This document shows positions 12,032 through 21,465 of a stretch of DNA of 64,000 bases, one piece after another (the stretch's first letter is position 1; each line of letters starts with the position of its first letter). The notes beneath the pieces were generated by a model. The model searched no databases, was not told the origin of the DNA, and saw only the letters and a program-made list of their open reading frames with translations. The position numbers were made by a program, and so were the translations under genes. The stretch comes from Streptococcus pneumoniae (GTDB lineage Bacteria; Bacillota; Bacilli; Lactobacillales; Streptococcaceae). The stretch covers positions 1,302,001 to 1,366,000 of the forward strand of contig JBFDTN010000001.1 in assembly GCA_040719455.1 (NCBI GenBank), read 5' to 3'.

Positions 12032-12289
12032 TCAGAAGCTTATGAATACAGATTCTAAGCAAAAAAGTTGGCTATTGCCAACTTTTTTATGTTTTATTTC
12101 GATCTTTCCACCAGCGATAGAGATAATCCCTATCAAGACAGGATGCAACAGCACAATCCCATCAGTGATCATCTTTGCAAGAGTGAGATGGTCAAACTGC
12201 AGGCGATGCAGGTTTATTCCAAAATTGATGCATAAGATGGGTATAGTCAAGAGAGCAGATTTCTTATTACATTCCCGTTTCATCTTCAT
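12032..12289 (-). CDS. Small hydrophobic protein (uncertain)
   Basis: An 85-residue reading frame whose ATG overlaps the stop of the preceding DUF2812 frame by 4 nt (12286-12289), which suggests coupling. It has two hydrophobic stretches (LLTIPILCINFGI and GIVLLHPVLIGIISIAG). The terminator at 12061-12088 falls inside its 3' end, which argues against it or means only the N-terminal part matters. I do not recognise a family. Confidence 0.35.
   Translation of the reverse strand: MKMKRECNKKSALLTIPILCINFGINLHRLQFDHLTLAKMITDGIVLLHPVLIGIISIAGGKIEIKHKKVGNSQLFCLESVFISF
12061..12088 (+). terminator. Terminator after the DUF2207 gene
   Basis: GTTGGC, loop TATT, GCCAAC, flanked by six A and six T residues. 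It can work on both strands and also ends the converging PadR/DUF2812 operon. Confidence 0.9.
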
Positions 12290-12812
12290 TTCTCCTTTTT
12301 ATACCGTTTTCTCAATGTATAAAATCCAATTCCGCAATAAATCAAAATCAATAGATAGGCAAGTGCCAACATTCTCCAGAACCATAACAAAGGATCATCT
12401 ATGTAGCGTGGATGAATGGCATTTTTAAAGACAATGAGCATCAACGGTATGAACACTACAAATCGCCTTTTGAAGATCCGTCCAATCATCTCAAGTTTGG
12501 TCTGATTGTCACTATAAATCTCCATGTTCTCTCCCTCTACGACTGCTTTTCGGAAGCAAACGAAATTGTTACAGATAAAGACACGCTCCCAGCCATAGTC
12601 TTCGTACATCTGATAATAGGCAGACTCACTCTCTCCTAATTGGGGTTTGAAGTCAAGCCGATAAACCACATCTGCTGGCTCGCAAGACTCAAATATGTAT
12701 AAACATCTATATTTCACTTCCTTTAATTTCCAGCCCTTGCAGTGCATCGCCGTCAAATATGCCTCATTTTTTTCGAAATCAGTAATTAAAAAAGTTTACA
12801 TTCCTTTTTCAT
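12286..12812 (-). pseudogene. DUF2812 membrane protein, N-terminus frameshifted at a poly-T run
   Basis: The open frame from 12756 (156 aa) lacks the family N-terminus. The upstream DNA encodes the missing part: an ATG at 12812 overlapping the end of the previous gene would read MKKECKL..., then FLITDFEKNEAYLTAMHCKGW, if the T run (plus-strand A run, 12788-12793) had seven residues instead of six. As written, that frame hits a stop. The rest is a typical DUF2812 protein with two C-terminal membrane segments. This is either a real or phase-variable frameshift or a base-calling error in the homopolymer. Confidence 0.7.
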
Positions 12813-13341
12813 CTTCCATCTCCTTTACGAGTCGACTTAAGCGATAACGATAAACACCTTCCAAAACAAGGTAGAAAACAGAAAAGAACAAAGTTGTAAC
12901 GAAACGCTTTAGAGTCCATCCCCTACTAAGGATGTTCATGATCAGACTAGAACCTACCCAAGCTAGGCCTATCATAGCGACCACATGCATGGATCTTATC
13001 CGCTGTTTTTGAACTTCAAAACGCGAATCCACATCACTATACAAGTCCAACTCTGACGGATGTTGCGCATCTGCTACTTTCTTGCGAAATACGACATTAA
13101 AGCCAGATTGACAGACAAACTCCCAGCCCATATCTCGGTAGATATTGAGATAGCCCTCGGTCACATAGCCTTCATGAAAATAATCACACCGATATACCAC
13201 GTCTTCTTTCTCACAAGACTCAAAAATCAAAGTTCCTGTCCATCTAGCATGGCGAACCAAAGCCCAACCCTGTTTATGCATGTGACGTAAGTAGTCTTCT
13301 TGCTTTTCTAAGCTCTTCCAAACCCGTACTTTCTTTTCCAT
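12796..13341 (-). CDS. DUF2812 domain membrane protein
   Basis: A 181-residue protein. The N-terminal DUF2812 domain (VWKSLEKQEDYLRHMHKQGW, then TLIFESCEKEDVVYRCDY) is followed by two membrane segments (about 120-165) and a charged tail. It starts where the PadR gene ends (overlap at 13341), the common PadR-DUF2812 pairing in Firmicutes. The family's function is unknown; a PadR-controlled membrane stress protein is a reasonable guess. Confidence 0.85.
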   Translation of the reverse strand: MEKKVRVWKSLEKQEDYLRHMHKQGWALVRHARWTGTLIFESCEKEDVVYRCDYFHEGYVTEGYLNIYRDMGWEFVCQSGFNVVFRKKVADAQHPSELDLYSDVDSRFEVQKQRIRSMHVVAMIGLAWVGSSLIMNILSRGWTLKRFVTTLFFSVFYLVLEGVYRYRLSRLVKEMEDEKGM

Positions 13342-13658
13342 CAGTCATCAACCTCCTGACTATTGCGGTACAAGCGCTCAATCCGCTTCTTCTCCAAATC
13401 TAAAATCTCTCGCCCAATCTCTGTGGCACGATAAATCCTGCGTTTTTGCTCCTCACGGACAAAGACAATCAAGCCATCTCGCTCCATTTTTGATAAAGTC
13501 CCATACATGGTCCCAGGGCTGATGAGGAGCTCCCCGTCTGTCATCTCCTTTACTTTTTGGGTAATACTGTATCCATGTCGTTCCTTTTGCAGACAAAAAA
13601 GGATGTAAAAGCCCGTTTCTGTCATGGGCATATAAATGCGCCGTAATTTTTCATCCAT
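13341..13658 (-). CDS. PadR-family transcriptional regulator
   Basis: A 105-residue winged-helix PadR protein: MTETGFYILFCLQKERHGYS, then the recognition region ISPGTMYGTLSKMERDGLI and a short C-terminal helix for dimerisation. It overlaps the following DUF2812 gene and probably represses its own operon. A perfect TCGATATATCGA palindrome just upstream of the start is the likely operator. Confidence 0.92.
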   Translation of the reverse strand: MDEKLRRIYMPMTETGFYILFCLQKERHGYSITQKVKEMTDGELLISPGTMYGTLSKMERDGLIVFVREEQKRRIYRATEIGREILDLEKKRIERLYRNSQEVDD

Positions 13659-13667
13659 ATTTGCACC

Positions 13668-13722
13668 TCGATATATCGAACCTTGATATAAAAAGTATAT
13701 CGCAGTTCGATGTATTTGTCAA
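13668..13722 (-). promoter_or_regulatory. padR operon promoter with palindromic operator
   Basis: Minus-strand TTGACA (13722-13717), 17-nt spacer, TATACT (13699-13694). Downstream of the -10 lies the 12-bp perfect palindrome TCGATATATCGA (13668-13679), with a related TCGAACTGCGATATA segment inside the spacer. The layout fits PadR autorepression; operator assignment is inference. Confidence 0.8.
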
Positions 13723-13750
13723 GAAAAATATGGATTTTTTTCCAAAAGAA

Positions 13751-13772
13751 AAACGCCAGAAATCTGACGTTT
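13751..13772 (-). terminator. Terminator after the ldcB-like gene
   Basis: Minus strand AAACGTCAG, loop ATTT, CTGGCGTTT followed by TTCTTTT. It overlaps the stop codon of the carboxypeptidase gene by two bases. Confidence 0.7.
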
Positions 13773-14511
13773 ACTGACCAGCTTTTTCCAAAAGCTCGAT
13801 GTATTCTTCTAAGACGAGATTATGATCAGCCATATAGCGAGCCGAGTCTTTACCAACATAGCGATAGTGCCAATTTTCAAAATCCACTCCTGTAATATCA
13901 CTCTTGTCCTTTGGATAGCGAAGGACAAAGCCAAAATCAGGAGCTAGGCTTGAGATTTGTTCTGCTAACTCATCTGACTGACCACTTGGCACACTAATAT
14001 CCAAGGCAAGACCTGTCTGATGTTCACTCGCCCCAGGAATTTGGATTTGGTGCCCTACTAATTCTTCAGCCTCTTCGTGCGACAGACCGTCCATCTCTGC
14101 CAACTCAACTGCTTCATGATAAAGTTCCGTCTGCTCTTCCTTACTCCGATAGCCAGAAATCAAGGTCTCCTCTGGCTCAATCTGGCGTATAGCCGCTAAA
14201 AAGTCTTTAATCGCTTGCTCAATCCGACTATCTACCTCAATATCCTCTAACTTAGCTAGCTTAGAAGGATTGACATCTGTCGGGTGACTACGATTGACCA
14301 AAATCAAGTTCCAGTCATCTCTTGATACCTTTGGCAAGGCTTCTTTTTTCTCTGTCATCACTTGTAAGACAGACTGCTCGGATTGCTTCGATTCTGTATT
14401 TTGAGATGCAGGATTCAACCAATTTGGATCAAAAAATAGAACTAAAGCTATCAAGGCTATCAATAGTAGAAGCGAGCAAAGCTGTACTACTCTTCGTATC
14501 TTCTTATTCAC
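13771..14511 (-). CDS. VanY/LdcB-type D,D- or L,D-carboxypeptidase
   Basis: A 246-residue peptidase of family M15B. An N-terminal membrane anchor (residues 8-28) precedes the extracellular catalytic domain. Zinc motifs are visible: SEHQTGLALDIS (SxHxxGxAxD) and the downstream NWHYRYVG histidine. Pneumococcal LdcB/DacB trims tetrapeptides in peptidoglycan, and this protein probably does the same, though specificity cannot be read from sequence. The start overlaps the end of the upstream phosphoglycerate-mutase-family gene by 8 nt. Confidence 0.9.
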   Translation of the reverse strand: MNKKIRRVVQLCSLLLLIALIALVLFFDPNWLNPASQNTESKQSEQSVLQVMTEKKEALPKVSRDDWNLILVNRSHPTDVNPSKLAKLEDIEVDSRIEQAIKDFLAAIRQIEPEETLISGYRSKEEQTELYHEAVELAEMDGLSHEEAEELVGHQIQIPGASEHQTGLALDISVPSGQSDELAEQISSLAPDFGFVLRYPKDKSDITGVDFENWHYRYVGKDSARYMADHNLVLEEYIELLEKAGQ

Positions 14512-15202
14512 CAGCTTCCTCCAGTACTCTAGCCCCTATTTCTCGATAGGACATATCACCGATACGATCAATGCTAAAGACACCATCTTCATAGTCCACT
14601 ACGGTCACACTACCATTTTGCAAACCAAGACCACGAGGCGTTGTATGGTCAATCAACCAAGCAAAGGTCCCAATCGTCATACCGTGGCTCACAACAATGG
14701 CATTGCCTCCACCTTGTTCTTCCACGGCTTTTGCAATGGCAGTAAAGCCTTCTAAAATCCGACCACTCAAGGTTTCCCACGATTCTGCCCAGCCAGCCGT
14801 ATCGACCTCTACCAAACCTTCCGCAAGCTCTGCATAGCTCAGCTGGTGCACATGATCTACATGAAACACGCGCGGAATCAAGCCCATGAACAACTCTCCA
14901 TCATAGGCACCATCAAAACTACCAAAGCACCACTCCCGAATCCGCTTGTCATACTGATAAGGAATCTTTCCTATCAAGCCCAGCTCTTCTAAAATAATCC
15001 CCATGGTCTGAATCGTCCGACCACTGTCACTTGAAAAGGCTAAATCAAAGTTTAAACCAGACTCTCGCAACCCAATTCCTAACTCATGAATACCTCGCTC
15101 CCCCTCTGCTGTCAGCGGAGTGTCACTCCAACCTTGCGCCCGACCGATGGTATTAAACATGGTTTTTCCATGACGCACCAGATACAATCTTGTTTTTGCC
15201 AT
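14504..15202 (-). CDS. Histidine phosphatase (phosphoglycerate mutase family)
   Basis: A 232-residue protein starting at 15202 (MAKTRLYLVRHGKTMFN), downstream of a GGAGG-type ribosome site; a longer frame to 15253 has no family support. The LVRHGKTMFN motif holds the phospho-histidine, and SHGMTIGTF carries the second catalytic histidine. The family includes small-molecule phosphatases and cofactor-dependent mutases. In streptococci this class next to ldcB is usually called a phosphoglycerate mutase family protein, but a general phosphatase role is more likely. Confidence 0.88.
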   Translation of the reverse strand: MAKTRLYLVRHGKTMFNTIGRAQGWSDTPLTAEGERGIHELGIGLRESGLNFDLAFSSDSGRTIQTMGIILEELGLIGKIPYQYDKRIREWCFGSFDGAYDGELFMGLIPRVFHVDHVHQLSYAELAEGLVEVDTAGWAESWETLSGRILEGFTAIAKAVEEQGGGNAIVVSHGMTIGTFAWLIDHTTPRGLGLQNGSVTVVDYEDGVFSIDRIGDMSYREIGARVLEEAGE

Positions 15203-15310
15203 TTTTATCCTCCCTAGTTTCGCCGTCTTACTTCTACTCTTGAAGAGTATCAATCTTTTCTATTATACCATAGTTTTTATGACTTGGTTGGATTGAATAC
15301 TGGGAAATAA

Positions 15311-15348
15311 AAAGAGAGCAAGGCTCAATCATAAGCCTTGCTCTCTTT
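15311..15348 (-). terminator. Strong bidirectional terminator
   Basis: A 15-bp stem (AAAGAGAGCAAGGCT with AGCCTTGCTCTCTTT) around an 8-nt loop, flanked by A/T runs. On the minus strand it follows the 26-residue ORF and insulates the phosphoglycerate-mutase-family gene. Confidence 0.92.
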
Positions 15349-15396
15349 CTAAAAGTCTTATAGTTCAAAAAAGGAAATTTTTTTACTATATTCTAC

Positions 15397-15477
15397 TTAG
15401 TTTTTTCCATAGGTTTGCTGCGCTTTGTCTTGTTTTGAAAATTGTTTTTTGTAGTTTACTTTGATGAGTTTGGTCAT
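15397..15477 (-). CDS. Small basic protein of 26 residues
   Basis: Minus-strand ATG at 15477, preceded at 8 nt by a GAGG ribosome site, gives a 26-residue Lys/Gln-rich peptide beginning MTKLIKVNYKKQFSKQ and ending TYGKN. A TATACT -10 box lies at 15513-15508 and a strong terminator follows at 15311-15348. It therefore has its own start, RBS and terminator as a one-gene unit. No signal peptide or membrane segment is present. I do not know a function. Confidence 0.6.
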   Translation of the reverse strand: MTKLIKVNYKKQFSKQDKAQQTYGKN

Positions 15478-15557
15478 ATCTACTACCTCATTTCTTTTGA
15501 TAGTCTTAGTATACCCTTTCAAGCTTAAAGCAGACTTAGAATTTTCTTATACAAAGC

Positions 15558-17573
15558 TTAATCCAAATGTTCCTTTTTCTTCACATTTAGGGCTAAAATC
15601 TGCCACTCGGGATCTTCTTGCCATTGAGGAGTAGCAACCACGCTTGCAGCGACCTTTCTTGCTTCTTCTAAGATCGGATAGTCCTCAAGGAGATTTGCTA
15701 CTTGAAATTCTGGGATACCTGATTGTCTGGTGCCAAAGATTTCTCCAGATCCTCGCATTTTCAAATCCTCTTCTGCAAGGATAAATCCATTAGTTGTCTC
15801 TGTCATGATTTTCATGCGTTGTTGAGCTGATTCTGTCTTAGGATTGGCGACTAAAATAGCATAGGATTGCTTATCTCCACGCCCCACTCGACCTCGAAGC
15901 TGATGGAGCTGGCTCAGTCCAAAACGGTCAGCATCCATAATCATCATGACCGTCGCATTGGGCACATTGACCCCAACTTCAATGACTGTGGTGGATACCA
16001 AAAGATCCGTCTTTTTCTCCTTAAAGTCTTGCATAATCAGATCTTTCTCTTCGCTTTTCATCTTGCCATGTAGCAAGGCAATGCGCGCTTTATCGCCAAA
16101 ATAGGCTTTTAACTCCTCCTCCAAAGCCAGAGCATTTTTCAAATCGAGGGCTTCTGACTCCTCAATCAAGGGTGAGATGACATAGGCTTGCGAGCCTTTT
16201 TGAAGCTCTTTTAAAAGCCAGTCAAGGACTACTGGCATCTGCTCGTGTTTGACCCACCGTGTGACAATGGGTTTGCGCCCAGCAGGCATTTGGTCAATGA
16301 TAGAGACATCCATATCCCCAAAAGCCGTAATCGCCAAAGTCCGTGGAATGGGGGTTGCTGTCATCATAAGCACATCAGGATTTTGACCTTTTTCCCGTAA
16401 AACCCGCCGTTGTCCCACTCCAAAACGATGTTGCTCATCAATGATAATCAAGCCGAGTTTCTGATAGTCCACTCCTTCTTGGATAAGAGCATGAGTTCCC
16501 ACGATTAACTCCGCCTCCCCAGTCGCAATCGCTGAAAGAGCCTCTCTTTTCTCCGCAGCCTTCATACTGCCTGTTAAGAGAACCAAGTTTAAGTCTGGAA
16601 ATAATTCTCTCAAACTTTCTGCATGCTGCTCAGCCAAGATTTCTGTTGGAACCATGAGAGCTGACTGAAAACTCGCCGTATAAGCCGCATACATAGCAAG
16701 TGCTGCTACAACTGTTTTTCCACTTCCCACATCCCCCTGCAAGAGACGATTCATGTGGGAGCTTGAGCGCATGTCTGCCAAAATCTCCGAAAGGCTAGTC
16801 TCCTGTGCTGCTGTCAATGCAAACGGTAGGGCAGCTTTTTTCTCATGTAACTGCTCTTCATCCCAAGCCAAAACAAGTCCATTTCCCTCATCCTTGGTCT
16901 GGGATTTTAAGACTTGTAATTGCAACTGAAAATAGAGAAGCTCTTCAAACTTCATGCGCCGAATCGCCTGCTTATACTCTGCCAAATCCTTGGGAAAATG
17001 CATAGCGCGCACGGCTTGAGTTCGCCTCATCAGCTGGTAGCGCTCTAACAAAGACTCTGGTAGATTTTCCTCAAGCAAGAGATCTAGCCCCTCATCAAAG
17101 GCTTTCTTGATGATTTTGACAAGATTGGCTTGACTGATGCCTTGCGCCACACGATAAACCGGCTGCAAATCATCTGCTACCTGCGCCAAAAGCTTCATCC
17201 CTGTTAAGCTCGCTTTTTTCTTATCCCATTTTCCAAAGACAGCAATCGTCTGCCCCAGCTCAATCTTGTCTGCTAAGTAGGGCTGGTTGAAAAAATTGAT
17301 CGCAAGAACGGCTTCACCTTGCTTGATGGAAAAACGCAGGCGATTTCGCTTAAAGCCGTAATATTGGACATTAGCAGGCGTTGTGACCTCGCCTGTAATC
17401 ACTGCCTTCTCACCATCTTCTAACTCCAGCACATTCTTTGTCTGAAAATCCTCATACCGAAAAGGAAAGTAGAGTAATAAATCCTCTAAGGTCGCAATGC
17501 CTAATTTTAAATATTTCTCAGCTGACTTAGGTCCCACACCTGAAAGCACCGTCAAAGGTTGGTGTAAATTCAT
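15558..17573 (-). CDS. recG: ATP-dependent DNA helicase RecG
   Basis: A 671-residue helicase. The N-terminal wedge/OB domain (about 1-230) is followed by helicase motifs: Walker A GDVGSGKTVVAALA, motif II DEQHRFGV, motif III TATPIPRTL, and motif VI QLRGRVGRG. It remodels stalled replication forks and Holliday junctions. It lies after alr as in other streptococci (acpS-alr-recG). Confidence 0.98.
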   Translation of the reverse strand: MNLHQPLTVLSGVGPKSAEKYLKLGIATLEDLLLYFPFRYEDFQTKNVLELEDGEKAVITGEVTTPANVQYYGFKRNRLRFSIKQGEAVLAINFFNQPYLADKIELGQTIAVFGKWDKKKASLTGMKLLAQVADDLQPVYRVAQGISQANLVKIIKKAFDEGLDLLLEENLPESLLERYQLMRRTQAVRAMHFPKDLAEYKQAIRRMKFEELLYFQLQLQVLKSQTKDEGNGLVLAWDEEQLHEKKAALPFALTAAQETSLSEILADMRSSSHMNRLLQGDVGSGKTVVAALAMYAAYTASFQSALMVPTEILAEQHAESLRELFPDLNLVLLTGSMKAAEKREALSAIATGEAELIVGTHALIQEGVDYQKLGLIIIDEQHRFGVGQRRVLREKGQNPDVLMMTATPIPRTLAITAFGDMDVSIIDQMPAGRKPIVTRWVKHEQMPVVLDWLLKELQKGSQAYVISPLIEESEALDLKNALALEEELKAYFGDKARIALLHGKMKSEEKDLIMQDFKEKKTDLLVSTTVIEVGVNVPNATVMMIMDADRFGLSQLHQLRGRVGRGDKQSYAILVANPKTESAQQRMKIMTETTNGFILAEEDLKMRGSGEIFGTRQSGIPEFQVANLLEDYPILEEARKVAASVVATPQWQEDPEWQILALNVKKKEHLD

Positions 17574-17670
17574 AAAACTCCTTTCCCTTCAAGCATTTAT
17601 GGATAAAAAGAGGACAAAGCAAAGAGCTTACAGATAAAACTCGAATTTATCAAAGCGAATTATCGATGTC

Positions 17671-18789
17671 CTAATCTTTATTCAATTCTCTATATATCCG
17701 AGGAATGCGATCACTCAACAAGCACACCACCTCATAGTTAATCGTTTCTCGATAAGCTGCCACATCTGTTGCTGACACTTCCTGAGTGCCACTTACACCA
17801 ATCAAGACCACCTTGGTCCCCAGTGGATAGGGATGAGACAGCGCAATAGTCGTCTGATCCATGGACACTCGCCCAACAATCGGATACTTCTCCCCCTCAA
17901 CCAAGACCTCAAATCCTTGCATATCACGCGTCCACCCATCCGCATAGCCAATCGGCAAAGTCGCAATCCACTCCTCCTCAAGCGCTTCATAGGTTGCACC
18001 GTAACCAATATGAGAACCTTTTTCCACCTTTTTGAGATGTACGATTTCTGTCTCTAATTGCAAAGCCGGACGAAGCGTGTAAGGTAAGTTCAAAGTCGTC
18101 CCACTCGGATTTAACCCATAGAGCACCACTCCCAGACGTACGGCATTAAAAATCGTCTCTCTATGCCAGAGACTTGTCGCAGAATTGCTGGCATGCACCA
18201 TAGCAGGGCAATCTGTCATTTGTGCTAAGATGTCCTTAAATGTGGTTAATTGCTCATTAAAGTAATCATCATTTGCTTCATCAGCAGTCGCAAAATGGGT
18301 AAAAATCCCTTCTACAAGGCTACCAGCTGCTTTTAAGTCTGCAATGGCTTGGTTGATTGCTCTAGCCTGTCTAAAGCCGATTCGCCCCATACCAGAGTCC
18401 ACCTTCATATGCACTCGCAAGCCAGTCACATCTTGCTGTGATTCCTTGAGCAAATCAAGCCACTCTAAGCTTGCAACGGTGAGAATAATATTCTCTTTCA
18501 TAGCTAGCGCGACGCTATCCACAGAAGACACCCCTAAGACCAATATATCGCGTGTCAAACCTGCTTCTCGCAATTCTAAAGCTTCATCGATATTGGACAC
18601 ACAAAAGCCATTGACCTGTGGTTCCAGAGCACGAGCGACTGTTACCGCTCCGTGTCCATAAGCATTTGCCTTAACCACCGCCCATTTCTCCACATCTTTC
18701 GGGATATGAGCAGCTACTTGTTCGACATTATAAGAAATGGCTGCTACATCAACAACCGCTCTAGTCGGTCTATGTGGACTAACTTTCAT
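17671..18789 (-). CDS. alr: Alanine racemase
   Basis: A 372-residue PLP enzyme making D-alanine for peptidoglycan and teichoic acids. The PLP-lysine motif [10 protein letters not shown] is near residue 40. The C-terminal beta domain carries [10 protein letters not shown], with the catalytic tyrosine region just before it (IGYGATYEA). It overlaps the end of acpS by 11 nt and is followed after 97 nt by recG. Confidence 0.97.
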   Translation of the reverse strand: MKVSPHRPTRAVVDVAAISYNVEQVAAHIPKDVEKWAVVKANAYGHGAVTVARALEPQVNGFCVSNIDEALELREAGLTRDILVLGVSSVDSVALAMKENIILTVASLEWLDLLKESQQDVTGLRVHMKVDSGMGRIGFRQARAINQAIADLKAAGSLVEGIFTHFATADEANDDYFNEQLTTFKDILAQMTDCPAMVHASNSATSLWHRETIFNAVRLGVVLYGLNPSGTTLNLPYTLRPALQLETEIVHLKKVEKGSHIGYGATYEALEEEWIATLPIGYADGWTRDMQGFEVLVEGEKYPIVGRVSMDQTTIALSHPYPLGTKVVLIGVSGTQEVSATDVAAYRETINYEVVCLLSDRIPRIYRELNKD

Positions 18790-19147
18790 TTTCTTCCTCC
18801 AAAATCACACTCGCTGTCACCATATTTCCAGCATGGCTAATCGACACCCAAATCCTCCCTTGAAAAGGAGACTTGGTAAAGATAGGTGCACCGTCTTGGT
18901 TTTGCAAAATTTCCAAGTCCTGAAATCCTAGCTGGCGAGTCACAAGACCCGTTCCCCAAGCCTTGGAAAAAGCTTCCTTTGCAGCCCAGCGCCCTGCCAA
19001 ATATTCAAATTTCCTCTTACCTGACAGCCCATCAAATCGCTCTTTTTCATGTGCAGTCAAGACCTTATCTGCAAAGCGTGCATTGCGCTCGTATGCCCTC
19101 TGAATGGAGGAAATCTCCTCCACATCAATCCCATGTCCTTTTATCAT
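18779..19147 (-). CDS. acpS: Holo-[acyl-carrier-protein] synthase
   Basis: A 122-residue phosphopantetheinyl transferase. I choose the ATG at 19147 ([12 protein letters not shown]), which gives the family N-terminus; a GTG seven codons upstream is possible. The magnesium-binding motif GIDVEEI and the [14 protein letters not shown] motif are both present. It loads phosphopantetheine on acyl carrier protein. No strong Shine-Dalgarno precedes either start. It is linked to alr by overlap. Confidence 0.94.
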   Translation of the reverse strand: MIKGHGIDVEEISSIQRAYERNARFADKVLTAHEKERFDGLSGKRKFEYLAGRWAAKEAFSKAWGTGLVTRQLGFQDLEILQNQDGAPIFTKSPFQGRIWVSISHAGNMVTASVILEEENES

Positions 19148-19381
19148 TGTGTTAAAAAAGAGTGGCACTCGTGGTGATAATTCACCTGAGGACCACCCAC
19201 TATCCCTTTCAAGAGTTTACAGTAAGGTCAATCGTGATTTCCTAGAAATCATTTGCCCTACTCCTCTAAGATTACTAGATTCATTGTCTTCTAATCCATC
19301 AACAAGCTACAAATCAGGCAAATCTATTTGGTCAAACCATACATAGATAGAATATTACTTTTGCCCTAATTTATCTTCTAT
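19148..19381. other. acpS-aroG spacer with a hairpin motif
   Basis: A 234-nt gap without a gene. A GATTTC-CTA-GAAATC hairpin near 19240 within TCAATCGTGATTTCC resembles the TCAATCGCGATTTCG unit near 61208. It appears to be a short relic of the dispersed intergenic repeat family. I see no T-box or other riboswitch. Confidence 0.45.
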
Positions 19382-20410
19382 TTACTCTACTGTTTGATAG
19401 ATTTCCATGATCAGCTGCTCGGTATTCTCCCAGCCCAAGCAAGGGTCTGTAATGGATTTTCCAAAGACTTCTGGCTGGTCTTGACGACCATCTTCCAAAT
19501 AAGACTCAATCATAAACCCACGAACCGCTTTCTTGATTTTCGGATTCCAGTCACGATTGATCAAGACTTGACGAATAATCCGCACCTGCTCCAAATATTG
19601 CTTGCCTGAATTATCATGATTGGTATCAATGATAATGAAAGGATTTTCAAGCTCCATCTTCTCATAACGCTCAATCGCATCCAAGAGATTTTCGTAGTAG
19701 AAGTTTGGCACATTTTTGCCGTATTCATTGGTAGCGCCACGCAAGATAACATGGCTCAATGGATTTCCAGAAGTTTCTACTTCCTGTGCATGGTACAAGA
19801 AACTTTGCTTATTTTGTGCTGCATAGACAGCATTAAACATCACACCCATATTTCCAGAGGTAGGATTTTTCATACCGACTGGAGCGTCAATTCCTGACGC
19901 TACAAAACGATGCTCTTGATCTTCCACTGAACGGGCCCCAATCGCATGGTAGCTAACCAAATCATCTACCAAGACCAGATTAGACGGATAAAGCATCTCA
20001 TCAGCTGTCGTTAAACCTGTCTCTGTGATGACACGATAGTGAAGCTGACGAACCGCCAAAATCCCATTGATCAAGCTCGGTGCTTTTGAAGTATCCGGCT
20101 GATGCACCAAGCCTTTATAGCCATCACCATTAGTCCGTGGTTTTGCCGTATAGACCCGCATCACCATAAAGATCTTATCTTTTACTTTCTCTTGAAGAGC
20201 AGCCAAGCGCTTGGCATACTCCAAAACAGCTTCTTCATTATCAGACGAACAAGGACCAATCACCAAAAGAATACGATCATCTTCTCCGCGGATAATAGCT
20301 GCTAACTCCTCATCACGTGCTACTTTTTTTGCAAGAGCTTCATCCGAAAGCCGACTAACGGATTTAATCTCTTCAATATCAATTTGTTGACCTTTTTCAA
20401 TAAATACCAT
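19382..20410 (-). CDS. aroG: 3-deoxy-7-phosphoheptulonate synthase (second copy)
   Basis: A 342-residue class I DAHP synthase catalysing the first step of aromatic amino-acid synthesis. It has the phosphate-binding KPRTNGDGYKGLVHQP motif and a GPCSSDNEEA segment. It lies one base after the upstream paralogue (20412-21443). The two proteins match closely over long blocks and differ mainly in the first 30 residues. Tandem isozymes usually differ in feedback inhibition, but this cannot be told here. The aroF/aroG naming within the pair is by position. Confidence 0.94.
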   Translation of the reverse strand: MVFIEKGQQIDIEEIKSVSRLSDEALAKKVARDEELAAIIRGEDDRILLVIGPCSSDNEEAVLEYAKRLAALQEKVKDKIFMVMRVYTAKPRTNGDGYKGLVHQPDTSKAPSLINGILAVRQLHYRVITETGLTTADEMLYPSNLVLVDDLVSYHAIGARSVEDQEHRFVASGIDAPVGMKNPTSGNMGVMFNAVYAAQNKQSFLYHAQEVETSGNPLSHVILRGATNEYGKNVPNFYYENLLDAIERYEKMELENPFIIIDTNHDNSGKQYLEQVRIIRQVLINRDWNPKIKKAVRGFMIESYLEDGRQDQPEVFGKSITDPCLGWENTEQLIMEIYQTVE

Positions 20411-20411
20411 A

Positions 20412-21443
20412 TTACTTCCCTAGTGTTTCATAGATTTCACGAACAAGCTGCTCTGTATTGTCCCAACCCAAGCAAGGATCTGTGATGGACTTACCAAAGA
20501 CTTCTGGCTCATCTTGACGACCATCTTCGAGGTAGGATTCAATCATAAAACCTCGAACATAACGATTGATTTTTTCATTCCAATCACGGTTAATCAAGGT
20601 CTGACGCACAATTCGCACTTGTTCAAAATATTGTTTTCCAGAATTATCATGATTGGTATCAATGATAATAAATGGATTTTCAAGACCCATCTTCTCATAC
20701 TGGGCGATGGTGTCTAGTAAATTATCATAGTAGTAGTTGGGAATATTTTTCCCATATTCATTTAGAGCACCACGCAAAATCGCATGGGCATAAGGATTCC
20801 CAGACGTTTCCACTTCGGTATTCCCAAAGAGGAAGCTTTGTTTGTTTTGCGCTGCATAAATGCCATTAAACATAACATTTAGATTACCTGATGTCGGATT
20901 TTTCAGTCCTGTCACCAAGTCTGCTCCACTTGCTACAAAGCGGTGTTGCTGATCTTCCACCGAACGAGCTCCTACCGCCATATACGAAATCAAATCATCC
21001 ACCAAAGGAAGGTTTTCTGGATAGAGCATTTCATCAGCTGTCGTCATACCTGTCTCTGTAATGACACGATAATGGAGTTTACGCACCGCATTGATCCCAT
21101 TGATCAAACTTGGTGCTGCTGTCGCATTAGGCTGATGAATCAAGCCCTTATAGCCATCACCATTGGTTCGTGGCTTAGCTGTATAGACTCGCATCACCAT
21201 GAAAATACGGTCCTTGACCGCTTCTTGGAGCGCCGCTAAACGCTTGGCGTACTCCAAAACAGCTTCTTCATTATCAGATGAGCAGGGACCGATGACCAAT
21301 AAAATACGGTCATCTTCCCCACGAATAATGGCATTCAATTCGGCATCTCGTTCTTCTTTTCGCTGCAGTAAAGCACCTTCTAACTTATAGTTGCTTCGTA
21401 CTTCTTCTACATTGATCGGCTGACTTAAGGCTTTAAATGTCAT
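20412..21443 (-). CDS. aroF: 3-deoxy-7-phosphoheptulonate synthase (first copy)
   Basis: A 343-residue class I DAHP synthase that condenses phosphoenolpyruvate and erythrose 4-phosphate. It shares the GPCSSDNEEAVLEYAKRLAA and KPRTNGDGYKGL blocks with its neighbour. It lies 22 nt downstream of secA and one base before the second copy, so the three genes are probably co-transcribed. The arrangement secA-aroF-aroG-acpS-alr-recG is the known streptococcal order. Confidence 0.94.
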   Translation of the reverse strand: MTFKALSQPINVEEVRSNYKLEGALLQRKEERDAELNAIIRGEDDRILLVIGPCSSDNEEAVLEYAKRLAALQEAVKDRIFMVMRVYTAKPRTNGDGYKGLIHQPNATAAPSLINGINAVRKLHYRVITETGMTTADEMLYPENLPLVDDLISYMAVGARSVEDQQHRFVASGADLVTGLKNPTSGNLNVMFNGIYAAQNKQSFLFGNTEVETSGNPYAHAILRGALNEYGKNIPNYYYDNLLDTIAQYEKMGLENPFIIIDTNHDNSGKQYFEQVRIVRQTLINRDWNEKINRYVRGFMIESYLEDGRQDEPEVFGKSITDPCLGWDNTEQLVREIYETLGK

Positions 21444-21465
21444 ACTCTCTCCTGTTTTTTATAGA

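Noticed and set aside
19148-19381. Possible T-box leader upstream of the aromatic genes
   Set aside because: No AGGGTGG-type T-box sequence or specifier stem is visible; the genes are probably transcribed from the secA promoter.
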